NCBI RefSeq assembly: GCF_001411805.1
Contig: NZ_CP007213.1
Span: 1,364,001-1,428,000, forward strand
From: Burkholderia plantarii
GTDB taxonomy: Bacteria > Pseudomonadota > Gammaproteobacteria > Burkholderiales > Burkholderiaceae
Direction of reading: 5' to 3'
DNA: 64,000 nucleotides
The notes beneath the pieces were generated by a model. The model ran no database searches and was not told the DNA's origin. It worked only from the letters and a program-made list of their open reading frames with translations. Below are positions 26,158 through 34,680 of this stretch, piece after piece (the first letter of the stretch is position 1; the number at the start of each line of letters is the position of its first letter). The position numbers and the translations under genes are program-made.

Positions 26158-26479
26158 CGCAACGCGGCGGAGGCGGCGGACGCGGCGCCACCACTGCCGC
26201 GAGCAGCTCACGCGCCTGTCCGGCCCACTTGTGGCGGCCCCGAGCGTCTCGTTCGTTCGCGACCGGGCGCGCGTGCCGACCACGGCGTCGGCGGCCGACC
26301 GCCCCGGCACCGCGGCCCGTGGCGCGACCGGCTGGTGGGGATCGCGAGCGAATGGTCGGCGAGCTTTCCCGGCTACGTCGCCGGCGCGGTCGAGGCGGCC
26401 TGCCCTGGCGTGGCCGCGCTGGCCGCGATCGAGCGGCAGCGGTAACCGCCAGGAGCAGGCCTGCCAGCCGCGCCGGCCC
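26158..26479. other. Convergent intergenic, no confirmed gene
   Basis: 322 bp between the heptamer array and the lrp stop. One plus-strand frame ending at 26445 finishes with a protein-like tail (SFPGYVAGAVEAACPGV) but begins inside the repeat and matches no family I know; it may be a remnant. Confidence 0.4.
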
Positions 26480-26962
26480 TTACACCTGCATCGACGACAC
26501 GTCCTTCATGCAGCGCAGCGCGAACATCGACCGGCTGTGGCGAATGCTCGAAATCCGGTAGAGCTTCTCGCGCAGGAAGCGTTCGTAACCGGCGGTGCCG
26601 TCGACGGCCACCTTGATCCAGTAGTCGTATTCGCCCGACACGAGGTAGGCCTCGAGCACCTCGGGCAGCGCGGCCAGTTCGGCGCCGAAGCGCGCGAGCG
26701 CGTCGTCCTCGTGGCGGTCGAGCGTGACCTCGAGGATCACGATGTCGGCGAAACCGAGCATGCGCTGGTTGACGAGCGCGACGTAGCCGTCGATGTAGCC
26801 GTCGGTTTCGAGCTGGCGCGTGCGGTTCCAGCAGGCGGTGGCCGACATGCCGACCTGTTCGGCCAGTTCGGCGTTCGACAGGCGTGCGTTGGTCTGCAGC
26901 GCGCGCAGGATCTTGCGGTCCTGATTGTCGAGTGGGCGGGGAGGGCGTTCGCGGCTAACCAT
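26480..26962 (-). CDS. Lrp/AsnC-family transcriptional regulator
   Basis: 160 residues. The helix-turn-helix is at about 10-60 (LDNQDRKILRALQTNARLSNAELAEQVGMSATACWNRTRQLE), and the RAM amino-acid-binding domain is at about 75-155 (ILEVTLDRHEDDALARF, then AYLVSGEYDYWIKVAV). It is divergent from a LysE-type exporter gene across a 291-bp AT-rich region containing AGAAGCTTCT at 27004-27013. This is the classic arrangement in which an Lrp-type regulator senses an amino acid and activates its exporter. Confidence 0.92.
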   Translation of the reverse strand: MVSRERPPRPLDNQDRKILRALQTNARLSNAELAEQVGMSATACWNRTRQLETDGYIDGYVALVNQRMLGFADIVILEVTLDRHEDDALARFGAELAALPEVLEAYLVSGEYDYWIKVAVDGTAGYERFLREKLYRISSIRHSRSMFALRCMKDVSSMQV

Positions 26963-27253
26963 GATGGTCGGAATTTTGTTCGGGAAATGGTGATTTTATC
27001 TGAAGAAGCTTCTGGTTCTTGATGAGATTGGCTGGAGAATAGAAAGCCTTTTCCGACTCGCGGCAGGTATATTTTCTCCATGCCTTGAAGCCCGGCACGA
27101 ACGATGCGAGCAACCATTCGCATCGCGTCGTCACCGCGATCACGAGTCGCGGCGCCGGGCGAGACGGGCATCCCGGCCACCCGCCCCCGTCCGCACGAAA
27201 AGCCGGCGCCACCGCGCCGGCCGTCGTTTTTTTCCCGTCCGTCCTGCCCCGTC

Positions 27254-27940
27254 ATGTCGTTCCAGCTCTATCTGTCGTTCGTCGCCGCCGCGCTCGTGCT
27301 CGTCTATGCGCCCGGTCCCGTCAACCTGCTCGCGATGAGCCATGCGCTGCGCGCCGGCTGGCGCCGCGCGCTGCCTTGCGTGTGGGGCGGCACGCTGGCC
27401 GTGCTGCTGCAGCTGGTGTTCACGGCGCTGTGCCTCAATTCGCTGCTGCACGTCGATGCGCGCGCGCTCGGCGTGCTGCGCTGGGTCGGCGCCGCCTATC
27501 TGGTCTGGCTCGGCTATCGGCAGTGGCGCGGCGGCGCGCTGGTCGGGCCGGAGCAGGCGAACGAACCCAATCAACCCAACGCTCCGAACGCCTCGGCCGA
27601 GGCCGCCGCGCTCCCGTCCCTGCGCGACGAGCGCGCTGCGCAGCGCGGCCTGTTCTGGCGCGGCGTCGCCACTTCGGGCTTCAACCCGAAGACGCTGCTG
27701 TTCTTCCCGTCGTTCTTCCCGCAGTTCATCGGCAGCGACGCGCACTGGAGCGTCAATCAGCAATACCTGCTGCTGGCCGTGACGTTCGCGCTGCTGTTCG
27801 CGGGCGGGGTTGCGTCGATGGCGCTGTTCTCGCAGCGGCTGAGCCGGCTGTTGCGGCGGCCGACGCGCGTGCGCGCGCTGAACCGGCTGATGGGCGGCCT
27901 GCTCGCCGGCATGGGCGCGATGATGGCCGGCTGGGGTTGA
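27254..27940 (+). CDS. LysE-family amino acid exporter
   Basis: 228-residue inner-membrane protein with about six hydrophobic segments. The RhtB/LysE motif is at the N-terminus (VYAPGPVNLLAMSHALRAGWRRALPCVWGG), and SGFNPKTLLFFPSFFPQFI follows in the middle. Members export amino acids or analogues. An unusual Asn/Pro-rich insert (EQANEPNQPNAPNA, about residues 98-111) lies in the cytoplasmic loop after the third segment. ATG 27254 begins at the first membrane segment. It is divergent from the Lrp regulator and followed by a strong bidirectional terminator. Confidence 0.9.
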   Translation: MSFQLYLSFVAAALVLVYAPGPVNLLAMSHALRAGWRRALPCVWGGTLAVLLQLVFTALCLNSLLHVDARALGVLRWVGAAYLVWLGYRQWRGGALVGPEQANEPNQPNAPNASAEAAALPSLRDERAAQRGLFWRGVATSGFNPKTLLFFPSFFPQFIGSDAHWSVNQQYLLLAVTFALLFAGGVASMALFSQRLSRLLRRPTRVRALNRLMGGLLAGMGAMMAGWG

Positions 27941-27967
27941 GCACCGCCGGCCGGGTACTCATGGAAG

Positions 27968-27997
27968 AAACGCGCCGCGAATTCGCGGCGCGTTTTT
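27968..27997. terminator. Bidirectional terminator between lysE-type and tautomerase genes
   Basis: A perfect 28-nt palindrome: 14-base arms from AAACGCGCCGCGAA (27968-27981) to TTCGCGGCGCGTTT (27982-27995), with A and T tracts on the two sides. It serves both convergent genes. Confidence 0.9.
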
Positions 27998-28054
27998 CAT
28001 CGGGGCGGCGCAACGAGGGTGGGTGGGCTTTGCCCGAGCGCCGCGCGGCCTGCC

Positions 28055-28249
28055 TCAGCCGGCGTCCTGATCCGACCACAGCTTGCCGGCCGTCGCCCAG
28101 TTCTCGCGCTTCACGTCGTGCAGGATGATGTCGACGGACGACGGCGGGCAGTCGAGCGTCTCGCAGGTCACGCGCGTGATCGCCTCCACGAAGCGGCGTT
28201 TCTGTTCGAGCGTGCGGCCTTCGAACAGGTCGATGTGAAAAGTGGGCAT
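28055..28249 (-). CDS. 4-oxalocrotonate tautomerase-family protein
   Basis: 64-residue small tautomerase. After Met removal, Pro1 is the catalytic base (PTFHIDLFEGRTLEQKRRFVEAIT). The length and the VDIILHDVKRENWATAGKLWSD run fit the 4-OT/DmpI group. GGGAGA upstream supports the start. Family members isomerise 2-hydroxymuconate or act on related enol acids. It is followed downstream by the convergent lysE-type gene and preceded, on the same strand, by a class II aldolase. Confidence 0.9.
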   Translation of the reverse strand: MPTFHIDLFEGRTLEQKRRFVEAITRVTCETLDCPPSSVDIILHDVKRENWATAGKLWSDQDAG

Positions 28250-28355
28250 CTCGGTTCTCCCGGGTTGAACGAAATCGGAAACGACAAAACGACAACAGCA
28301 ACAGCCAGCACAGTCACCGCAACCGCAACCGCGAGCTGGTCAATCGGCCAATCGG

Positions 28356-29141
28356 TCAATCAGCATACGACGGCCCGCCGGCGCGCGCATGGCGATCGAG
28401 CCGGCGCAGCAGGGCGGGCCATTCGAGTTCGCCTTCCAGCGCGCCGCCGTCGCGCAGCTGCCCGGCCGCGCGCGCGGCGGTGGCCGGGGCGGGCAGCACC
28501 GGCTGGATGCCGCCCGCCAGCGCGGCCAGCTGGATCTCGCAGGCCTTCACGAGCGTGACCATTCGCACATAGGCTTCGGCGACCGTGCGGCCCACCGTCA
28601 GCAGGCCGTGATTGCGCAGCAGCATGGCCGACTTGCCGGCAAGCCGTTCGACCAGCCGCGTGCCCTCGGCCGGCGTGAACGCGAGCGCCTCGTAGTCGTG
28701 GCAGGCGAGGTCGCCGTGAAAGCGCAGCGCGTGTTGCGAGGCGGGCAGCAGTCCGGCCGGCTGGATCGAGACGGCGATGGCGGCCGTTGCATGCAGGTGG
28801 ATCACGCAGGCGGCGTCGGCGCGCGCGGCGTGGACGGCCGCATGCAGCGCGAAGCCGGTTGCGTTGACGTCGTGCGGGCCGCTGCCGATCCGGTTGCCGG
28901 CCAGATCGATCTTGACGAGATTCGACGCGCACACTTCCTCGAACGCGAGTCCGAACGGATTGATCAGGAAGTGGCCCGGTTCGCCGGGCACGGCCACGGA
29001 CAGATGCGTGTAGATCAGGTCGTCCAGGCCGTCGAGCGCGACCAGCCGATAGGCGGCCGCGAGATCGATGCGCGCGCGCTGTTCGGCGGGCGAGGGCGGG
29101 TGCGCGGCGGCGCGTGGGTCAGCGCGGTGGACGAACGACAT
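28356..29141 (-). CDS. Class II aldolase/adducin-family protein
   Basis: 261-residue protein of the fuculose/ribulose-phosphate aldolase fold. The zinc-binding histidines are visible in VIHLHATAAIAV (H-x-H) and LLRNHGLLTVG, with the N-terminal RIDLAAAYRLVALDGLDDLIYTHLSVAVPG. This branch (close to adducin head domains) is common in proteobacteria and usually has no proven substrate. GGAG seven bases upstream fits ATG 29141. The start lies 23 bp inside the end of the urea transporter gene, so the two are translationally linked. Confidence 0.88.
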   Translation of the reverse strand: MSFVHRADPRAAAHPPSPAEQRARIDLAAAYRLVALDGLDDLIYTHLSVAVPGEPGHFLINPFGLAFEEVCASNLVKIDLAGNRIGSGPHDVNATGFALHAAVHAARADAACVIHLHATAAIAVSIQPAGLLPASQHALRFHGDLACHDYEALAFTPAEGTRLVERLAGKSAMLLRNHGLLTVGRTVAEAYVRMVTLVKACEIQLAALAGGIQPVLPAPATAARAAGQLRDGGALEGELEWPALLRRLDRHARAGGPSYAD

Positions 29142-30243
29142 GGGTGGCTCCGTTTGCAGCGGGGAGACGCGCGCCGGCCGCGTCATCGGCATTGCCGTTA
29201 ACGCCCTCGTCATGCGACGGGGCGCGCGAGCGGCGCACGGCTGAGACGAGGCAGGCGGCGAGCGCGAACGGAGCGCTGAGCGGCGGCAGGCCGGCATGCA
29301 GCGCGAGCAGATGCAGCGCTGCCGCGAGCGCGGCGGCCCCGAGCGCGGCACGCGCGCCGGCTGGCGCGAGCGCGATGGCCGCCAGCGCGCCGTTGTAGCC
29401 GAGCAGGCCGGCCGCGCAGGCGGCGGCGCCGGCGGCGGCGCCGGCGTGGGCGCCGCCCGCCATCAACAGCACCGAGGCGAGCAGCGCGCCGGCCACGGCG
29501 AGGCCGGCCGCGCGCGGCGAGGCCAGCGCGAGCCCGGCCAGCAGCACCGCGCCCGGCAGCCGGCCCGAGGCGAACACCGCCTGCGCGAACGAGGCCAGCG
29601 CGGCACCGGCGAGAGTGGCGGGGGCGTCCGACGGCGCGGCGGCGAGGCTTGCCGTGCCCGGCACGACGAGCGGCAGCCAGAGCAGCGTGGCGAGCACGGC
29701 CGGCAGCGAATAGGCGGCACCGCCGACGCGGGCGAGCGCGCGCGAAACGGGGCGATAGAGCACGCCGGCCACGCTCGCCGCGATCAGCGCGATCGCGAAG
29801 GCGGTCGAGCGGTCGGGAATCAGCGCGACGGCCGCGAGCGCGGCCAGCGTGCCGCTGTAGCCGTGCAGGCCGCGTTGCAGGCCGGCTTGGGCGGTGGCGG
29901 GAGCGGCCGTGCCTGCGACGGCGATTCGCGCGTGCGTCGGGGAGCGGGGGCCGGCGTGTACGGTGGCATGGGTGCCTGCATCGGGCATGGCTTCGCGCGG
30001 AGCGGGCGCTGAAGGGGCGGCGCCTTGCCCGCGCGGCGCGCTCGTCAGCAGCGCGGCGAGCGTGGCCGCCGCCGTGCCGGCCAGCGCGGCACAGGCAAGT
30101 GCCGGGTCCGCGAGTGCCAGCGCGGCGACCACGCAGGCGCCCGTACCCGCGTGCGCCTGCAGGACGACTTGCCCGACGCCGCGCAGCAGCGTGAGCAGTT
30201 CGGGCGGCAGCGCGAACGGGGGGAGACGGCGGCGGGCGAGCAT
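29119..30243 (-). CDS. Urea transporter (UT/SLC14 family)
   Basis: 374-residue inner-membrane channel-type transporter. It has the two homologous halves of the UT family, each with an NG-type motif (GLHGYSGTLAALA near residue 127 and GLLGYNGALAAIAL near 290), and the LPAVLATLLWLPLV signature in between. It is very Ala-rich. A proline/histidine-rich loop of about 40 residues (about 72-115) lies in the first half. UT proteins move urea down its gradient; the urea-degrading enzymes are at 0-3.3 kb of this window. Co-occurrence with a class II aldolase is unexplained. Substrate assignment rests on fold motifs. Confidence 0.8.
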   Translation of the reverse strand: MLARRRLPPFALPPELLTLLRGVGQVVLQAHAGTGACVVAALALADPALACAALAGTAAATLAALLTSAPRGQGAAPSAPAPREAMPDAGTHATVHAGPRSPTHARIAVAGTAAPATAQAGLQRGLHGYSGTLAALAAVALIPDRSTAFAIALIAASVAGVLYRPVSRALARVGGAAYSLPAVLATLLWLPLVVPGTASLAAAPSDAPATLAGAALASFAQAVFASGRLPGAVLLAGLALASPRAAGLAVAGALLASVLLMAGGAHAGAAAGAAACAAGLLGYNGALAAIALAPAGARAALGAAALAAALHLLALHAGLPPLSAPFALAACLVSAVRRSRAPSHDEGVNGNADDAAGARLPAANGATHVVRPPR

Positions 30244-30483
30244 CGTCGGCGCGGGCAGGCATGAGCAGGGAAAGGTGCCGCGAGCATAAGGGATCGCCCG
30301 GCATGCCGGGATGAGCGGCGCCGGATACCGGTTATTTGCGGTTCGACGCGCGTGCGCGTGGCATGGGCCGCGTGGGGCGAGGCGAATGCATTGCGGAGCG
30401 CGAGCGGATCATGGCGGGGCGCTGGGGCGAGACGCGGACGGGTCGCGCTCGCGGCACGGCCGGATCAGGCGGCCGGCGTCGGG
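30244..30483. other. Non-coding upstream of the urea transporter
   Basis: No gene seen. 30440-30483 may contain a third, more decayed copy of the 180-bp repeat that follows; it shares about 17 of 25 positions with the matching part of the repeat. Confidence 0.4.
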
Positions 30484-30846
30484 AGTGCGCGGCCGCACGC
30501 GAATGACCTCGATGGCTCGCACGCCTGCTACGCGCATCCGTTCGGCCGGAGTTCGGGTGTCGGCCACGATGCGCGCTTTCGCGGGATCTGAGGAACGCAT
30601 CGCCGGCCGCTACGGGTCAATCCGATCGATGGCGTCCGACATCGGCCCGACCCGCAGACAGGCATCGTGCGCGCGGCCGGTCAATGATCACGATGGCTCG
30701 CGTGCTCGCTCCACGCATCCGCTCGGCGGGACAGCGGTACGGGCCATGAACGCCTTCACGGCATCTCGGGAAGGTACCGCCGGCCCGCCAAGCATCAATC
30801 CCGCTCGATGGCATCCGACACCAGCCCGACCAGCAGATACGCATCG
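30484..30846. repeat. Diverged tandem duplication containing the 3' end of a gene
   Basis: Two direct copies with a period of about 180 bp: A about 30484-30666 and B about 30667-30846. Shared anchors include GATGGCTCGC (30511 and 30692) and a 53-bp block starting at 30617 and 30795 with about 85% identity. Copy B ends inside the coding region at 30795-31592 and holds its last 17 codons. Copy A encodes the same tail on the minus strand (DACLRVGPMSDAIDR against DAYLLVGLVSDAIER) but has no gene body. Confidence 0.85.
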
Positions 30847-31592
30847 AGCGGCCCGAGCTTGTCGCGGAACAGGCGGTCGAGATCGGCGTCGCCGGTGGAC
30901 GGCAGTGCATCGTAAAGCTCGTCGACCATCGTATAGGCATTGCGCAGGACCAGGCTGCCCGGTTCGAGCAGTTCCGCCTGTCCGAGCCAGGCCGCCAGCT
31001 GCCGGCCGCACTCGAGGATCCCGGCCGGCACGCTCGCGCCGACCTGCGGATACAGCTGGTCGCCGCCCAGCACCTTCCTCAGCAGCTTGTAGAAGATCGG
31101 GCTCTCGCTGCGCGCGGTGGCGAACAGCTGCGGCGTGGTCGCCTTCAACCCGGCGCGGGCGAGACGCAGCCGCGTGCGCAGCAGCTGGCGCATCACGCCG
31201 CCCGATTGGCGCGACGGCACCATGCCGGTCGAATCGATGTAGAGCGTGACGAACGCGTCGGCGCGAATCACCGAGTGGCCGGTCCATCCCACCATCTGCC
31301 CGCGCGCATCCTCGATGACGGTGAACTCCCGCAGCCGGGCGAAATAGCCCTGGTCCTTGCGGAAGCGCCAGTAGGGCGTCATGTCCGCGCCGAAGGCGCG
31401 CGTGGTCACGGGCACCAGCGCGCCGTAGATCGCGTCGCGGGTGGCTTCGGAAAAGTGCTCGCCGGGATCGCGGCAGCAATGCGCCACCAGTTCGCCGGGC
31501 AGCGAAAGCGTTTCCGCGGTACGGATCGCCTCGCCGAAGATCTCGCTCACGAGGGGATAGGTGAACGAGTCGATCGGACTTTCCACTGACAT
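30795..31592 (-). CDS. Unknown protein, possibly GNAT-fold
   Basis: 265 residues, no confident family. The middle resembles a GNAT acyltransferase core: strands FTVIEDARGQMVGWTGHSVIR and AFVTLYIDSTGMVPSRQSGGVMRQLLRTRLRLARAG, then TARSESPIFYKLLRKVLG. The C-terminal 90 residues are helical. No signal peptide or membrane segment. Its last 17 codons are duplicated downstream. It is on the same strand as the monooxygenase operon, 315 bp from it, and also on the strand of the urea transporter. Start ATG 31592 (MSVESPIDSF). Confidence 0.75.
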   Translation of the reverse strand: MSVESPIDSFTYPLVSEIFGEAIRTAETLSLPGELVAHCCRDPGEHFSEATRDAIYGALVPVTTRAFGADMTPYWRFRKDQGYFARLREFTVIEDARGQMVGWTGHSVIRADAFVTLYIDSTGMVPSRQSGGVMRQLLRTRLRLARAGLKATTPQLFATARSESPIFYKLLRKVLGGDQLYPQVGASVPAGILECGRQLAAWLGQAELLEPGSLVLRNAYTMVDELYDALPSTGDADLDRLFRDKLGPLDAYLLVGLVSDAIERD

Positions 31593-31907
31593 GTCTGCTC
31601 TCTCCGCGCAGGGTGTGGGTTCGTGGCGGTCCGGATCGCGAATGCGGGGCGGCTCATCGAGGGGCTGACGGCGACCGATCGCGGTTGTGCATTCGGTGAC
31701 GAAACGGACACGCGGAGCATACCGTCAATCGGCGGCGTTGGGGCTCGCCGTCACGCGCCGGTCTCGATTCACGGAGCAGGGAAGGCATGTGGTGGCCGTC
31801 GCGTTCATAACGGAACGAACGGAACGACGTGGCAGGAAACGGCACCATCGAACACGGCAAAACCGACAGCCCCGCCACGCGCGCATCCAGGCGCGGGCGC
31901 CGCGCGC
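31593..31907. other. Intergenic, no gene seen
   Basis: 315 bp after the hydrolase stop and before the unknown gene. Short frames only; a mildly AT-rich patch at 31800-31865 could hold a promoter for the downstream gene. Confidence 0.45.
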
Positions 31908-32846
31908 TCAAGCGCTGGCGCGTGGCGAAAGCGGCGGGCCGCCCGGATCGTTCGCGGCCGTCGACCGGCTCGCGAACGACGGCTCATACCGCGAGGCGAA
32001 GCGGTCGATGCGCTCCGCGATCAGCGCCGCCTCGCGCAGCACGGTCCAGTGCGACGCGTCGATCAGCTCGCGTTCATGCGCGCCGAGCCAGCGTTCGAGG
32101 TTCTCGGTCAGCACGGGCGTGACGTAGCGGTCGCGCAGCGGCACCAGGATTTGCACCGGCGCCTGCGCGTAGCGTTCGCGCGGCTGCCGCGCGCGGGCGA
32201 TGAAATTGGCGCGGTAGAGCCGGATGCCGTTGACGCCGTTGCGCAGCTGCAGCGGATCCGGTTCGACGCGAATCCGCTCGGTGCGGCGCAGCCACCATGG
32301 CCACAGCGCGGCGCCGCCGAGCCGCCAGAACAGCGCCGGCAGCAGCGGCAGATGAAAGAACGCGATGTACCACGACTTCAGCGACTGCCCCAGGCTGAAC
32401 GGCGCGCGGAACACGTGGTCGAGGCACGGCCCCGAGATCGACGTGTACGACAGGATGCGCCCGCGCATCGCCGGATCGGTCACGGCCTCCCAGCTCTGGA
32501 TCGAGCCCCAGTCGTGGCCGACCAGATGGAACGGCCGCCGCCCGCAGGTCGCGCTCGCCACGGCGCCGAGGTCGCGTTCGAGCTGCGCGAGGCGATAGGC
32601 CGAAACCGGCTTCGGCGCGTCCGACCCGCCGGCGCCGCGCACGTCGTAGGCGATCACGCGGTAGCGTTTCTCGAGCGTCTCGCGCATGCGGTCCCAGACG
32701 CGCGCGGAGTCGGGGTAGCCATGCACGAGGATCACGGGCGGCGCGTCGCGCGGCCCGCTCACGTGTACGGCCAGCCGCACGCCGTCCGAGTCCACCGTGA
32801 GCGTCTCGCGGCCGGCCGCTGTCGCGATCTCCAGCGCGGCATCCAT
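31908..32846 (-). CDS. Alpha/beta hydrolase, fourth gene of the monooxygenase operon
   Basis: 312-residue alpha/beta hydrolase. HGYPDSARVWD forms the oxyanion region, DVRGAGGSD follows, and LVGHDWGSIQSWE carries the nucleophile Asp in a GHDWG context. DRYVTP and the His in IDASHWTVL complete the triad. This is the epoxide-hydrolase/haloalkane-dehalogenase type. ATG 32846 shares one base with the stop of the upstream gene (TGATG), so translation is coupled. In this operon it would be well placed to hydrolyse the ester made by the Baeyer-Villiger enzyme (inference). Confidence 0.88.
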   Translation of the reverse strand: MDAALEIATAAGRETLTVDSDGVRLAVHVSGPRDAPPVILVHGYPDSARVWDRMRETLEKRYRVIAYDVRGAGGSDAPKPVSAYRLAQLERDLGAVASATCGRRPFHLVGHDWGSIQSWEAVTDPAMRGRILSYTSISGPCLDHVFRAPFSLGQSLKSWYIAFFHLPLLPALFWRLGGAALWPWWLRRTERIRVEPDPLQLRNGVNGIRLYRANFIARARQPRERYAQAPVQILVPLRDRYVTPVLTENLERWLGAHERELIDASHWTVLREAALIAERIDRFASRYEPSFASRSTAANDPGGPPLSPRASA

Positions 32847-33742
32847 CACGGATGCGCGACGTGGGCCGCGTGCAGCGGCACGCGCCGCGGCGCGGCCTCG
32901 GCCGCGTAGCGCGCGTTGGTCTCGTCGATCCGGGCCAGCAGGCTGTCGAGTTCGCCGAGGTAGCGGCGGTTGTCGTAGTCCCACGGATGGAAGCCCGGGC
33001 GGAAGAAGCCGAACCATTCGCGCGCGATGCCGGGGAATACGCCGCCGCGCGGCGAGTACAGGTACTTGACGAGCGCCCACATGCCCGAGAAGCGGCCGTG
33101 GCGGCGCCGGTGCGCGAGCATCAGACGCACGTGGTAGTCGAACACGATGGTCCAGAAGATCGCGGTGGTCAGCAGCATCGTGCCGGTGCGCAGCAGGTAG
33201 CGGCCGAGGCCGGGCCGCGTCACGCGCAGCCACACGTCGTAGGACACCGACTTGTGCTCGGTCTCCTCCATCGCGTGCCACATCCACATCTGCGTGTAGC
33301 CGTCCACCGAGCCGTCGATGCGCGTCTCGTGCCCTTCGAGCAGCAGGTTCGCGAGCATCGCCGTGTAGTGTTCGAGCGCGATCGTGATGGCGAGCTGCAT
33401 CGCGGGCGGCAGCGTCTTGCGAAACAGCCCGAGGATCATCCACAGCCGCTTGTCGAGCTTGTGCGCGGGCAGGCCGGCGGCCTGCAGCAGGTCGTTGTAC
33501 TCGATGTGCTCGCGCGTGTGCATCGCCTCCTGGCCGATGAAGCCGGCCACCTGCTTCTTCAGTTCGGGATCGTGGATCTGGTCGCGGTAGTGGCGCACCG
33601 AATCCATGAAGAAGCGCTCGCCGGCCGGGAACAGCAGCGACAGCGCGTTCATGAAGTGGGTGACCGGCACCCCCTTCACGTGCCAGTCGCACGCGCGGTC
33701 GGGGGGCATGGCGAAACGGATGTCACGGCGGACGGGCATCAT
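32846..33742 (-). CDS. Metal-dependent hydrolase-like protein (PF10118 type), third operon gene
   Basis: 298-residue protein of the predicted metal-dependent hydrolase family. Metal ligands are suggested by FIGQEAMHTREHIEYNDL and MWHAMEETEHKSVSYDVWL (paired ExxH-like clusters as in di-iron helical bundles). One or two hydrophobic segments (TMLLTTAIFWTIVFDYHV) suggest membrane contact. The function of the family is not established. GGGAGA precedes ATG 33742, which overlaps the SDR stop by four bases (ATGA). Confidence 0.85.
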   Translation of the reverse strand: MMPVRRDIRFAMPPDRACDWHVKGVPVTHFMNALSLLFPAGERFFMDSVRHYRDQIHDPELKKQVAGFIGQEAMHTREHIEYNDLLQAAGLPAHKLDKRLWMILGLFRKTLPPAMQLAITIALEHYTAMLANLLLEGHETRIDGSVDGYTQMWMWHAMEETEHKSVSYDVWLRVTRPGLGRYLLRTGTMLLTTAIFWTIVFDYHVRLMLAHRRRHGRFSGMWALVKYLYSPRGGVFPGIAREWFGFFRPGFHPWDYDNRRYLGELDSLLARIDETNARYAAEAAPRRVPLHAAHVAHP

Positions 33743-34665
33743 GACGGTTCTCCCTGATTGCCTGCGTTGTGGTACGTCGACGAGGCGGGCGCGAGTTCGC
33801 CGCGCGCGGCGCGGCGGCGTGCCCTGGCCCGTTCCCGTTTGGTGGCGAGCACCACCAGCGCCTGGTAGGCGGCCGGCAGCGTGCGCGCGAGCCAGTCGGC
33901 CCCGCGCGCGTCGCGCCCGATCAGCACGCGGCGCCGGTTCTTGCGCACGCCGTGCAGGATCACGCGCGCGGCTTCGTCGGCGGTGGTGATGAAGAACTTC
34001 TCGAAGTCGTCCTTGCCCTGCTGCTCGCTGTCCACCATGAAGCCAAGCATGCTCTGCGAGATGCGGCTCGACTGCGCGATGTTGGTCTTGATGCCGCCCG
34101 GGTGGACGCAGGTGGCCGACACCCCGCACTTCATCATGTCGAGTTCCTGGCGCAGCGATTCGGTGAAGCCGCGCACCGCGTACTTGGTCGCGTTGTAGGC
34201 GCTCATGCCCGGCTGCGCGAAGATGCCGAAGATGCTCGAGGTGTTGATCACGTGGCCGTCGCCGGACGCCTTCAGATGCGGCAGGAACGCCTTGGTGCCG
34301 TGGACCACGCCCCAGAAGTTGATGTTCATGATCCATTCGAGGTCGGCGTACTCCATGCCCTCGATGGTGCTCGACAGCGCGACGCCGGCGTTGTTGAACA
34401 CCAGGTTCACGCGACCGAACTCGCGCGCGGTGTCGTCGGCCCAGCGATGCATGGCCGCCCGGTCGCCCACGTCGAGCACGCAGGTGCTCACGCGCACCGC
34501 TGGCGCGAGCGCACGCACGATCCGCTCGGTCTCGGCGAGGCCCACGCCGTTGCGGTCCGCGAGCGCGACGTGGCAGCCCGCCTGCGCGAGCTGCAGCGCC
34601 AGCGAGCGGCCCATGCCGGAACCGGCGCCGGTAATGGCTGCCACCTTGTCGTGGAATGATTTCAT
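33739..34665 (-). CDS. SDR-family dehydrogenase, second operon gene
   Basis: 308-residue short-chain dehydrogenase: TGAGSGMG near residue 13, NNAG near 91, catalytic Ser in NTSSIFGIF, and an intact Tyr-x-x-x-Lys in SAYNATKYAVRGFTESLRQEL. PGGIKTNI follows. The C-terminal 40 residues are Arg/Ala-rich beyond the fold. AAGGAG precedes the ATG by nine bases. It lies 15 bp after the monooxygenase gene and overlaps the next gene. It probably oxidises or reduces an alcohol/ketone in the same route. Confidence 0.9.
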   Translation of the reverse strand: MKSFHDKVAAITGAGSGMGRSLALQLAQAGCHVALADRNGVGLAETERIVRALAPAVRVSTCVLDVGDRAAMHRWADDTAREFGRVNLVFNNAGVALSSTIEGMEYADLEWIMNINFWGVVHGTKAFLPHLKASGDGHVINTSSIFGIFAQPGMSAYNATKYAVRGFTESLRQELDMMKCGVSATCVHPGGIKTNIAQSSRISQSMLGFMVDSEQQGKDDFEKFFITTADEAARVILHGVRKNRRRVLIGRDARGADWLARTLPAAYQALVVLATKRERARARRRAARGELAPASSTYHNAGNQGEPS

Positions 34666-34680
34666 GAGGCATTCTCCTTG

